DNA of 64,000 nucleotides, from assembly GCA_029834535.1 (NCBI GenBank), contig JAQMWT010000081.1, positions 216,750 to 280,749 of the forward strand, in the 5' to 3' direction. Of this stretch, positions 1-9,251 are shown piece after piece; position 1 is the first letter of the stretch; each line of letters starts with the position of its first letter. The DNA comes from Chrysophaeum taylorii (lineage: Eukaryota > Sar > Pelagophyceae > Pelagomonadales > Pelagomonadaceae). The position numbers were made by a program, and so were the translations under genes. The notes beneath the pieces are model-generated. The model was not told the DNA's origin. It did no database searches and saw nothing but the letters and a program-made list of their open reading frames with translations.

Positions 1-58
1 TGGCGCGCTGGCTGGCTGGCTGGAAGAGCCACCGCGAGGTCGCCGTAGTAGACGCCAT
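1..58 (-). repeat. short Helitron helicase-like fragment at the window edge
   Basis: This stretch resembles 984-1050 of the adjacent Helitron fragment: the shared pieces are GGCGCGCTGGCT, AAGAGCC and CGAGGTCGCCGTAG. It looks like a second, partly deleted copy that may continue to the left of the window. No coding capacity remains. Confidence 0.5.
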
Positions 59-106
59 GGCTTCTAGTTTGGGAGAGACATAACGTTTTGTTCTCAATTT
101 GGTACA

Positions 107-1115
107 ACAAGTGCAGGCCAGTAAGTTCACCTAGTCCCAATCTCTAACCCCAGTAAGTTCACCTGGTCCCGTTACGTTCACCTGGGCAGTAAGTTCACCT
201 AGACTAAATCTCTAACCCCAGTAAGTTCGGTGTAAACCCACTCGTGCTCACACCCACTCACCCCGCTCTCCTTTGAGCTCGTCGCTCTCACCCCCGCCAA
301 TCCAAGCTGCTTTGATCCGCACGCGCCGCTAGCCCTTGAGTTTACTCTAAAAACCCCAGTAAGTTCACCTGGTCCCAGTAAGTTCGCCTGGCCACTCAGT
401 TCACCTAGTCCCAATGTCTAGACCCAGTAAGTCCACCTGGTCCCAGTAAGTTCACCTACAGTGCGCGTGTAGACGCCGGGAGGGGGCTTATCGGTATTGC
501 GCAGCACGTGTGGGGTAGGGTGGAGTCGTCGACTCAGAAGAGCATATCCTCGGGGTTGCCGATCGACAGAGAGCCACGTAGAGCTGGACGTGACAGAAGA
601 CGGGCTTGGGCAAGAGGACGCCGACCTCGCGGGGCGTCTGGCCCTGGCTCTTGTTGATCGTTTGGCGTAGGCGGGCCTTAAGGGATACAGGTTGGAGGAG
701 CCTCGGTGACACGACACGATCGATCATGTATCTGGTACCGTTGCAGTGGCCGTGCGACGGGTCGAGGTTGCGAAGACATTAAGCTCGCGATCAAAGTCAG
801 CATGCCGTTGGTTGTCAGGGAGTTCCCGAAAACTCGACTGTAAAGAGCGAGGCGTCGGCTTCCGACCCAACCTAGTCGGCCGAAAAAAAGAACTCCGACG
901 CCTCGTCTCCGGGAAAAAAAGGCCGCGGTCATTCATGCGCGCGTTGTCAGCATCGACAACATCGTTTCGACGGGGCGTGAGAATGGCGCGCTGGCTAAAA
1001 GAGCCGCCGCGGGTCGTGGAAATAGTCTGCGAGGTCGCCGTAGACGGCTTGGAGGATCACTGTCTGGCTCTCGCGCCTACCTGATGCTTACTCTCGCTCC
1101 TACCTGATCCTTACT
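107..1115 (-). mobile_element. decayed Helitron helicase C-terminus plus 3' tandem-repeat tail (left copy)
   Basis: Read on the minus strand, this encodes pieces of the C-terminal PIF1-type helicase of Helitron transposons, split between frames: RAILTPR near the 5' side, then CNGTRYMIDRVV, then TINKSQGQTPREVGVLLPKP, then QLYVAL. In intact Helitrons these form one helicase end (TINKSQGQT and HGQLYVALSR motifs), which acts in rolling-circle transposition in the nucleus. Frameshifts between the motifs make this copy a pseudogene. Downstream (about 470 to 115) lies a tandem array of a 15-20 bp unit built on GTGAACTTACTGG. A close inverted copy sits at 60603-61599, and both copies end at the same points, so the roughly 1-kb unit probably moved or was duplicated as a unit. 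Confidence 0.8.
115..470 (-). repeat. tandem array of a GTGAACTTACTGG-based unit
   Basis: On the plus strand the unit reads CAGTAAGTTCACCTGGTCC, with a variant CCTAGTCCCAATCTCTAAC. It recurs about eight to ten times, interrupted by a unique 150-bp core (about 215-345). The same array and core occur in the inverted copy at 61225-61590. It is the tail of the Helitron-derived unit. Confidence 0.8.
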
Positions 1116-1270
1116 CTAAATCGAGGGACAGACAAACAATCAAACAGACAGACAGACAAACATCTGTCGATTAGTAGTTAGGACAAATCAGGACAACAAC
1201 CCCCCCCCCCGCTGCCATTCACAACACAAAGTAAACTTCAATCTTCCTTCCTAATCACCGCCGCGTGCAA

Positions 1271-2626
1271 ATGTCGGAACGGGTTCGCGTTCTTGGGTAC
1301 GTCGCCGCCGGGCTGTGCTTGGACCGGGTGGTGGGTCCGGCGGTGTGGCGGCTGATCCGGCGCGTCCTCGAGTCCCCCGCCGAGACGCGGCGGCTCGCGG
1401 TGGCGAGCTTCTGCGCGGGCATCTGCGCGACGGTCGCTGCCATCGGCGCGTTTGCGCGGGTGCAGGCCTCGGAGCCCGCGTGGCTGAGCGGTCGGAACTT
1501 CCAGTGCAAAGTTCCGAGCGTCGACAAGGAGGGCGCGGTGACGGGAAACTTTAACCTCCGGAACGTGTACGACCTCGAGATGCAAGAGAGAATTCGCGCG
1601 GACGTCATCGAGGAGATGGCCATCAAGCGGACCTCCGTGACGGTCCGCGTGCCGGCAACCTCGGCGAACATGGGCCCCGGCTTCGACTGCCTCGGAATGG
1701 CCCTCGACATGTGGTCGGAGCTCACGGTGTCGCGCGCGAACGAGTTCTCGATCGAGGCCTCGGGCGAGGGTTCGGACCAGGTCCCGATGGACGAGACGAA
1801 TTTGTGCTGCATGGGCGTCCGCAAGGCCTTCGAGGTCGCGGGCGAGGCCGTCCCCCCGCTCCGGTACGTTTGCAAGAACCGAATCCCCTTCGCCCGCGGC
1901 CTCGGGAGCTCGTCGGCCGCCATCGTGGCCGGCCTCATCGCGGGTCTCGTCCTCACCGGCCACAAGCTCACGTGCTGGGGCGAGGAGTCCCTCCTCCAGC
2001 TCGCCGCCGAGATCGAGGGCCACCCCGACAACGTCTCGCCCGCGATCTACGGGGGAATCCAGCTCGGCATCCACACGGGCAAGCGATGGATGTCGGAGCG
2101 CGTCACCGTCCCCGCCGGCATGCAGGTCGTCGTCTTTATCCCCGAGACCATCGGCAAGACCTCCGAAGCTCGCGCCGTCCTCGATACCGAGGTCTCCCGC
2201 AACGACGCCGTCTTTAACGTCGGTCGCGTCGCCTGGTTGGTCAACGCCTTCAACATGCAGCGCTTCGACAACCTCAAGTTCGGCGCCCAGGACCGCCTCC
2301 ACCAGCCCCAGCGCGCCGACCGCGTCTACCCCCACCTCTACCCCCTCGTCGACGCTGCCACCACCGCCGGCGCGGCGGCCGTCTTCCTCTCGGGCGCGGG
2401 GCCCGCCGTCCTCGCCCTCACCTCGGGCGCCTCGGGCGACATCTTCGCGCAGCGCGAGAAGGAGCGCGTCGACACCTCCGTCGCAAAAGCCATGCTCTCC
2501 GCCTCCGAGGAGTCCGGTTTCGAGGGCCAGGTCTTCATTACCCAGCCCGTCGAGACCGGCGCCCACGTCGTCCACGCCGAGCCAAACTTCTCGAACCGCC
2601 TCCTTCGATACCGCGGGGATGTCTGA
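1271..2626 (+). CDS. ThrB: homoserine kinase (ThrB type, GHMP family)
   Basis: Predicted to phosphorylate L-homoserine to O-phosphohomoserine with ATP, the branch-point step to threonine. The conserved ThrB core starts near residue 122 with VRVPATSANMGPGFDCLG. The GHMP ATP-binding loop PFARGLGSSSAAIVAG lies near residue 206 and EGHPDNVSPAIYGG follows. A C-terminal glycine-rich SGAGPAV lies near residue 371. The first ATG is at 1271, giving 451 aa. About 115 residues precede the core, against almost none in bacterial ThrB. They include a basic stretch and a hydrophobic segment near residues 57-75, which suggests organelle (plastid) targeting, although the signal is not at the very N-terminus. 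It is convergent with the ArgJ gene, with 74 bp between stops. Confidence 0.95.
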   Translation: MSERVRVLGYVAAGLCLDRVVGPAVWRLIRRVLESPAETRRLAVASFCAGICATVAAIGAFARVQASEPAWLSGRNFQCKVPSVDKEGAVTGNFNLRNVYDLEMQERIRADVIEEMAIKRTSVTVRVPATSANMGPGFDCLGMALDMWSELTVSRANEFSIEASGEGSDQVPMDETNLCCMGVRKAFEVAGEAVPPLRYVCKNRIPFARGLGSSSAAIVAGLIAGLVLTGHKLTCWGEESLLQLAAEIEGHPDNVSPAIYGGIQLGIHTGKRWMSERVTVPAGMQVVVFIPETIGKTSEARAVLDTEVSRNDAVFNVGRVAWLVNAFNMQRFDNLKFGAQDRLHQPQRADRVYPHLYPLVDAATTAGAAAVFLSGAGPAVLALTSGASGDIFAQREKERVDTSVAKAMLSASEESGFEGQVFITQPVETGAHVVHAEPNFSNRLLRYRGDV

Positions 2627-2700
2627 AAGAAAGAAAGAAAAAAAGGAAGATAGGTAGGTAGATGCCTCCCCTTTGAATCGTGGTGCGTGCTCGCTACTAT

Positions 2701-4071
2701 TCACGATCGGTAGTCGGCGTTCTCGGTGACGTACTGGTGGGTGAGGTCCGAGCCGAGGACGACCGTCGGGGGTCGGTCGGGCGGCGCCGACGCGTACTCT
2801 ATCTCGATCTCGACGCACCGGCCGTGCGCCGGGTAAGCCAAGCCGTGCGACTTGCCCGGCAACCCGATCTCGGGGTCGCCGAGCTGCGCCTCTTTCAAGT
2901 GCGCGGCGATGCGCGCTTCCTTCCCCTCTAGGGAAAACGAGCCGTTCTCGAAAATTACCTCCCCGCCGAGTCTTACAAAACTCGGGAGCTCGCCGTGCCC
3001 TCGCCGCGACAACACCTGCCCGATCTTCCCGACGAGTCTCCCGACGTTCGGATCGTTTCCAGCGACCGCGCACTTGAACAACGGACCGTTGAGCACCTCG
3101 CGCGCCACCTTCCGCTCCTCTTCCGGGTCTAGGGGCGACCGCATCGCCAGCCGCACCACGTGATTCGTCCCCTCGCCGTTCCGCACCAGGTGGTGTGCCA
3201 ACTGCGCCGCGACATCCCCGAGACCATCCTCGAAATCCGCGCCCGTCTTCGACTTTACGACCCCCGACGACATACAAACCACCATATCGCTCGTCGACTC
3301 GTCCCCGTCGACCCCCACGCACGAAAAAGTGCGCTTGGCGACGCGCTCGAGCGCCGCCGACAGCTCGGCCCGATCGATCGCCACGTCTGTCGCGATAAAC
3401 GCCAGCATCGTCGCGCACAGCTCGGGCTCGAGCATGCCCGCGCCCTTGGCGATCCCGACGATCGTTCCGCCGCCCTCCAACTCGACCCGCGCGACCTTGG
3501 GATATCTGTCGGTGGTCATCATCGCCGCCGCGACCGCCGCCGCCGAGTCGTGCTCGCGCAGCCGAGACGTCGCCTCGATCATCTCCGACACCGGGAGAGC
3601 CCACCCGATCACGCCCGTCGACGCCGGCAACAACGTCCCCGCGCCAAGCGCGCTCGCGTATGCCTCGCACACGCGAAGGGCATCCTCCTCGCCCAGCCCC
3701 GACGACGGCCGCACGTTTGACACCTTGTTGTTGACGCAAACTCCGCGCACCGCCTCGCGAGACCTCATCGCTCGCCGTCCGATCGACACCGGCGCGCCAA
3801 CCAGAAGATTCGACGTGTACACACCAGCCGCGACCACCTCGCGCTCGCTCACCACCGCGCCCACATTCATGCGCGCAACAACACCCGACGATTCCAGCTC
3901 GCGGGGGGTAAACTCGAGCGACGTCGTCCACGCGCGGAAACCCTCCGGAAGACGTCCGCGCTCCCACATCAACGCCTCCCACTCGCTTTGCGACGCGGCC
4001 CAGTCACGGACCTCGCACCCCATCCACGCCGCCCGCAGCCCCAACGCCGACCCCACCAACAACAACAACAT
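2701..4071 (-). CDS. ArgJ: bifunctional ornithine acetyltransferase / glutamate N-acetyltransferase
   Basis: ArgJ transfers acetyl from N-acetylornithine to glutamate, recycling acetyl groups in arginine synthesis. The precursor cleaves itself into alpha and beta chains. The cleavage region is visible near residues 206-222 as KGAGMLEPELCATMLAF, with the ATML threonine as the expected nucleophile. Other family blocks are GVCVNNKVSNV, LLPASTGVIGW and MTTDRYPK. The first ATG on the minus strand is at 4071 and gives 456 aa. The N-terminus MLLLLVGSALGLRAAW looks like a signal peptide followed by a transit region, fitting heterokont plastid or secretory routing. The C-terminus SDLTHQYVTENADYRS matches the usual ArgJ end. 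The upstream frame stays open but has no ATG. Confidence 0.93.
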   Translation of the reverse strand: MLLLLVGSALGLRAAWMGCEVRDWAASQSEWEALMWERGRLPEGFRAWTTSLEFTPRELESSGVVARMNVGAVVSEREVVAAGVYTSNLLVGAPVSIGRRAMRSREAVRGVCVNNKVSNVRPSSGLGEEDALRVCEAYASALGAGTLLPASTGVIGWALPVSEMIEATSRLREHDSAAAVAAAMMTTDRYPKVARVELEGGGTIVGIAKGAGMLEPELCATMLAFIATDVAIDRAELSAALERVAKRTFSCVGVDGDESTSDMVVCMSSGVVKSKTGADFEDGLGDVAAQLAHHLVRNGEGTNHVVRLAMRSPLDPEEERKVAREVLNGPLFKCAVAGNDPNVGRLVGKIGQVLSRRGHGELPSFVRLGGEVIFENGSFSLEGKEARIAAHLKEAQLGDPEIGLPGKSHGLAYPAHGRCVEIEIEYASAPPDRPPTVVLGSDLTHQYVTENADYRS

Positions 4072-4330
4072 CCCCGATCGACTATTCCACCACCATCTTC
4101 GTTTTCTCGACCGACTTAACACTTGTTTGTTGTACTATGGCAGGAGCGTGAGTCGGGGGGACACTGTCTTATCGCGCTCCTCGTACTGAGAATACACGCC
4201 TTTGGGGGCGGCGAGAAGCTACCTTTCGCTGCTGCAACAACGAGGGGGCCGCTTGGAGTCGTAGTAGCCCATATCCACCTCGTCGGGCTCTCGTGGGAAT
4301 GAAGTTAATCATCGCCCCGGTCTTTGAAAG

Positions 4331-4613
4331 TAACTCACTAACTAACTTCAGACCTCCCCCGAGCATGGGAGCCAGGCCGGACCGACAGGTGCCAGTCCGG
4401 AATCACGGGCCTGTAGACGAGGAGCGCCGAAAGGTCGGTCGGCGGAGAGTGACCATCAAGCTTGTCGCCATGCGACGAGGAGACCGCGATGTGATTGACA
4501 ACCAACTCGTCGATAACCTTCCGTCTTCGCCCCCCGGCCATACCCCGTCCCACTGCGAACGTTCCGGCTGCCAACCGGCCCGCCCGGGAGGCGAATAGGC
4601 GCCAACCTACGCC
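4331..4613 (-). mobile_element. SINE-like element, copy 1, with (TTAG)n 3' tail
   Basis: The reverse complement of this stretch is near-identical to 57819-58097 and related to 54856-55191. All three copies end in GAGAGGTCTGAAG followed by short TTAG repeats. The 7-bp TTGAAAG flanks it at 4324-4330 and 4614-4620, a likely target-site duplication. Compared with the 57776 copy it lacks about 43 bp at the 5' end, as expected for 5' truncation in target-primed reverse transcription. An open frame runs through both long copies, but it encodes nothing recognised. Confidence 0.75.
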
Positions 4614-4708
4614 TTGAAAGCACCATACCAATACTCGGGGAACTCGCGGACATGCTCCTCCTTCGACACTAGCCCGCGGCCATTCGCTCCCACTCGCCCA
4701 CGACATCG

Positions 4709-4739
<31 letters not shown>
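4709..4739. repeat. CT dinucleotide microsatellite
   Basis: Nearly pure CT repeat with one TTTCT interruption, in the spacer upstream of both flanking genes. Confidence 0.95.
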
Positions 4740-6613
4740 GTTGGAACTTGCTGCCGATTCCCGGGCCGAACGGCCCATGCCACACGGTACCTAGGGCGGG
4801 TACCTCGCATTGCGATCGTCACGTTCCTAGAATAGAGACTACAATAAATAAATCTCGACGAAGACGAAGTCGGCAGTGTTAGTTAGTTATCGGGAAGTTC
4901 ATCTCTACTTGATTTTTTGTATAGACGTCCGTCCCCCCAATCGCGAACTCTCTGGCCTCCACATCAGAATCTTCGCACATTCACAATTATTATGGTTGGC
5001 AACTACCAGGCGTAGAGAGGCGGAAACGCAGCGAGAAGCAAGGCGAGAACAACAAAAAGAGCGCGCGTTGGGATGGGGCGCAAGAGAGGTGTAGAACGGA
5101 GGGGGCAGCGAAAAGATATAAATCTGAGGCCGAGCTGTGATGCGCACCTAATTCACGTGGTCCTTCTTCTGGGAAATTGAGAACTTCCGGTGCCGCTTGT
5201 AAGACGTATTATACCCAGCCCGTTCATTTTGTGTCGTGGACGATCGGTGAGCAGCACGAGATCGAAAGGACGGACGGACGAACAAGCATCCAACGATGCC
5301 GGATACTTTGAGACGCTTATTCTCCCCGGTCAAACCAAGCGCGAGGATATCGACAGCCTCACCCCGAACCCTCCACCCGTTCAGGAAGTCACCATGCGCA
5401 CCCCCCCGTATCACCATGTTTTCTTTCCTAGTATCTCTTGCCAGATTCCGACTTATCTCACAGTGCAAGCGAGCAAGTACGGTGCCCAATCACGCAGTTC
5501 GCACCCCCCGCCGATGCTTTTGAGCTTGGCACTTCGCCACGGCAGCATTCCCCACGCGCACAATTCGAAGTTAGCGAGCGCCACTTCGCTTCGCCCCTTC
5601 ACATTTACGTCCTGTATATATTAGGTGACGCGGCAGCAGCAGCCCACTCAGTAGTACGCTCTATTATGTCCCCGGCGGCGCCCGTCACCCGATTCTGGCT
5701 GCCTTCCGCATTGACTTTCAGACTCGACCATCTTCGGCCTTCCGCAATGGTTCCATTGTCCTTACCACTTCCTAGACGCTGCTGGTGTTCTGGACGACGG
5801 CTTTTGTGTAGCGACTCTACTGGTGGCTAAGCACGGCAGAAGTTGGTTATTGGTGGACCGACTTCTGAGGGCTAATAATCTTGGACTAGAAGGAAGAGTA
5901 GCTAGCTACGTAGGTGTGATATTATACTGATCATCAAATTACGCAGAAATCGAGTTGTGAGAAAAGAGTGCTCAAAACGGGAGATTGCGGAGTCTGCTGC
6001 GTGTCCTTGTACACGCACGCCGCGCCAAGTTTGACTTGACGACGTCAAAAATAAGCCGAACTAACTGCGTCCCTGCTGGGATGCTTCGTCACTTCGTGTG
6101 TCTTTCGTCTTCGTTTTAATAGTTTTTTTCCCTTTTGCCACAACGTAGCGCCACATCTAGTTTTAAGTACTGTTGGTCACGCGATTTATTTTGACGACGT
6201 CGAAATTGGCGAGCGCAAGGACCCACAGCAGCAGCTTTCATCGTCGTACTCACTCCTCCAAGCCCGAGATACTTAAAGCGGGATAATATAGCGAGCAGAA
6301 GCGCGGGCAACAACGAACAATAAGAACCTTACGATCATCATAACCCACATCATACCACCCACGCGGAAAAGCGCCGGCAGAACGGTGCGAGACGAAAGCA
6401 CCCAGCGAGTCATGCGCAGAAGATACGCGGATGGCGACTAAAAAATAAGCCAAAAACCATCACGCTCACCCCTCCCCCTTTATACAAGCGGCGGTTCGTC
6501 GTCGTCGTCGACGAATGAAGGGTTTGGTGGTGAAGTTAGATTATTCCGTTGTTGTGCAAGTACTGTAGAAGGGTTCCTTCCTTGAACGTTGCGAGAGAGT
6601 GATATCATCATCA

Positions 6614-9233
6614 ATGGAGTCGCGACTTTCCCTGCGGTGGCGCGGCCTGGTCGCGACGGCGACCGCAGCATTTTCGGGGGCGTGCGTGTTCCCGCCTTTG
6701 GGTAGGTGGCATTTATTTGTTTTGGGTGTGACCGGATGCGTAGGTCCTCGCGCGCTGGTGGGGGCGACGGCGTCCGAGACGGTGATAGAGGCGACGCGGA
6801 TTTGGTCTCTGATATGTGTTGGCGCGGCGATAGGGTCGCGGGTTGGTCGGTTCGGCGGGTCGTTCCTCGACCGCACGGTGGTGAGTTCGCCGCGGTGGAT
6901 CGTGGCGCTGGTCGGGCTACACGCGTTGATGGGTCTCGCGGGGAATAATCGGTTGGTCGTCGTCGTCGCGCGCGTCGGGGCGTCGGGCGTCGCGGCCGTG
7001 TCCGCGCTCGAGCAGGCGGAGCCCGCCGCGGGGTCGCGCGGGGATGCGGTCGCGGGGCTGGTCGGGTGCTTCCTGGGCTCGGCGACGCCGTTGGTGTTTT
7101 GGGTTTTGAGACGGCGCAAGAGAGACTTCAGCGCGGTTCTGACGGCGAGAAGGGCGACGCAGAGTCGGGTTTTAGGGCTGGGTCTCCTCGTCGCCGCCGT
7201 GGCGGCCGTCGTGTTTCAACGCAGTCGTCGCCGCCGCCGGCGCCGCGGCGGACAGCGGGTTTTGCCGCCCGTGGTGCCTTTGGAAGACGGCTCTCCGCCG
7301 GCGCTGTACGCGTCGAGGTGCGGTTCGCGGGAGGCCGCTCTGAGTCGGTGGCGGCGGACGCTCGCGTGGCGGTGCGAGCACGACGCCGCCGGCGTGCTGA
7401 GGGAGCCGCAGCCCAAGTACCACGCGATCAAGGGGATGTACCCCCACTCCCTCCACGGACGCACGGTCAACGGCGAGCTGGTGATGTGGGAGTTGCTGGG
7501 CTCGCTCGACACGACCGTGCTGAGGAACGGCGAGGTCACGACCGATCAGGCCTTCCGCCACTTTGTGTTCGTGCACGAATTTATATCGCGCAAGTACGAC
7601 GGCGAGGCGACGCGCCTCGTGACGGTTCTCGACGTCAAAGGGCTCCGGTTCTCGCAGGTAAACTCGTTTCTGATTCGTCTCGTCTCGACCGCCTCGGCCG
7701 TGGTCGACAACCTCGTGCCGTTCCGCGCCTCGAAGATCCTCGTCATCAACGCCCCCTCGTGGTTCGGGGCCGTCTGGGGCGGCATCCGCCGCACCCTTCC
7801 GACCGAGATCCGCGACAAGGTCGAGGTCCTCGACGGCGTGACGCGCCTCGCCGAACTCCTCCAAGTTCTTCCGTCGGAATACGGGGGCGAGATTCCGCTC
7901 GGCCAGCACGACGACGAGCTCGCGATGCTCGAGGCCGCCTGCCTCCTCAACGCCGGGGAGGGGCTCGACGATTTCTTTTCGAGGCAACCAAATACCACCA
8001 GTAGTAGTAGTAGTAGTAGTAGGACGAGGACGGGGACGAGGACTCCTCCAACCCCTTTGCCGCCGCCGCCGCCTGCTTGCCGGTCGTCGTCGTCTCCGTT
8101 TCGGTCGTGGTTTGGCGCCCGGCCGACGCCCGCGCACCTCGGCACCGAGAACACCCGCTTCCACTACGACGCGCAGCGCCAGCAATGGATTTTCGAAGAA
8201 GAAGAAGAAGACGAAGAAGACGACGCTTCTTTGTCTTCCGACGACGAGGAAGCCCCGTCGCCGCGACGACGACGGCACGACGACGCCGACTCGGACTCGG
8301 AGGACGAGCGCGCGTTGGTGGCGGCGATCGAGGCCGCAACCCTCCGACGCTCGCTCCACTCGGACCACGCGATGCGCGCGTACCTCCACAGCCGCGACCC
8401 CGAGACCTGCTCTGGTCTGCAGGTAGGCCTGGTCGCGGGCCTGGCCGCGACGCGCTTCTCGCGCGCCTTCCTCGCGGTCGCTCTCGCGCCCTGGCTCTTG
8501 GCCCCCGCGAGCCGCGGCGGCCTCGGCCTCAGGGTCGGCGACGCGGCCGCCTGCTGCGCCGCCGCATCCCTCGCCCTCCTCGTCCTCGCCTCCCGCGTCT
8601 CCGAACCCTGCCGACGCATGCCCGCGGACGCCCCCCTCCGCGCCTTTCGCGTCGCCTCGGGAGGCAGCTTCCTCGTCGCCGCGGCCGCTCCCGAGCTCGC
8701 GCCCTCCCTCGGCGGCGGCGCCGGCACCACCGGCGAGCTCCCGCGCGACTCGAACGCCGTCCTCGTCACGGCCTCCGTCTCGCTGGCCCTGCTCCTCCTC
8801 TTCACGCACTTGGCCGCCGCTTCCGCTTCGGCAGCCGTCAAGCTCGCCGACCTCGTCTCCGACCGTCGCGTCCGCCAGACCCGCGCGGCCTACCTCGCCA
8901 CACTCTTCGGCGACCTCTCTGGACCCCCGGCGGCCGCCGCCCTCCTCGCCGCCGCCCTCGATCGCAACGCCCCCTTCCCCTTTAACGCCTCCGCCGGCCT
9001 CTCCGCCTTTGCCGTCCTCAACGCGGCCCTCTACCTCCTCTCCTTTCTCGTCTACAAAAAAGTCGTCGGCGACGTCGCCGGTTCCAGGACCAATTGCGCC
9101 GCCTTCTTCGAACTCCCCGCGAGGGACCTCCAGCGCTGTGCGTTTCTGTTGTTTCGCGACGTGCTGATTTTATGTCCTTCCAGGTCTCGACGACGCCATG
9201 GAAGCCGGCCCCGACGACGCCGACCCGCGCTGA
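6614..9233 (+). CDS. MFS-like transporter with an embedded SEC14 (CRAL-TRIO) domain
   Basis: Two hydrophobic halves flank a soluble lipid-binding domain. Residues 10-210 hold about six membrane segments; IGSRVGRFGGSFLDR near residue 75 resembles the MFS loop 2-3 signature. Residues about 255-425 look like SEC14: PKYHAIKGMYPHSLHG, VTVLDVKGL, ILVINAPSWFGAVW and the terminal LPSEYGGE. An acidic, Ser-rich linker follows, then six further segments (about 600-825) including GDLSGPPAAA and FPFN, typical of MFS C-halves. The ATG at 6614 follows a non-ATG extension. A 46-nt intron (9138-9183, GTGCGT...CAG) removes an Arg-rich tail and gives the end CLDDAMEAGPDDADPR. The likely role is membrane transport tuned by phospholipid binding; the substrate is unknown. 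It is convergent with the EF-hand gene, with an 18-bp gap. Confidence 0.75.
9138..9183 (+). other. 46-nt spliceosomal-type intron near the 3' end of the MFS/SEC14 gene
   Basis: Starts GTGCGT and ends CTTCCAG. Splicing joins codon TGT across the junction and gives an acidic C-terminus ending at TGA 9231-9233. Reading through gives an implausible Arg-rich tail to 9244. The phase and the GT-AG ends fit. Confidence 0.65.
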
Positions 9234-9251
9234 CCACCTTATAATAGTACT

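Larger units (their letters stand above)
4072..6613. other. gene-free spacer between ArgJ and the MFS/SEC14 gene
   Basis: Both flanking genes point away from this 2.5-kb stretch, so it holds two promoters. It contains a SINE-like insertion (4331-4613) and a CT repeat (4709-4739). Open frames at 5190-5624 and 5438-5830 have no recognisable composition or motifs and are not called. I see no RNA gene. Confidence 0.6.

Noticed and set aside
199-414. 71-aa frame conserved with 61289-61489
   Set aside because: It lies in the non-coding repeat tail of the Helitron unit and is conserved because the DNA is duplicated.
1238-3982. 914-aa open frame on the minus strand across the homoserine kinase and ArgJ genes
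   Set aside because: It is Arg/Gly/Val-rich, runs antisense to one gene and in the wrong frame of the other, and has no domain. GC-rich codon use leaves stop-free shadow frames.
4338-4778. 146-aa minus-strand frame matching part of a frame at 57619-58092
   Set aside because: Conservation comes from the shared SINE-like element; the frames differ outside it and no domain is seen.
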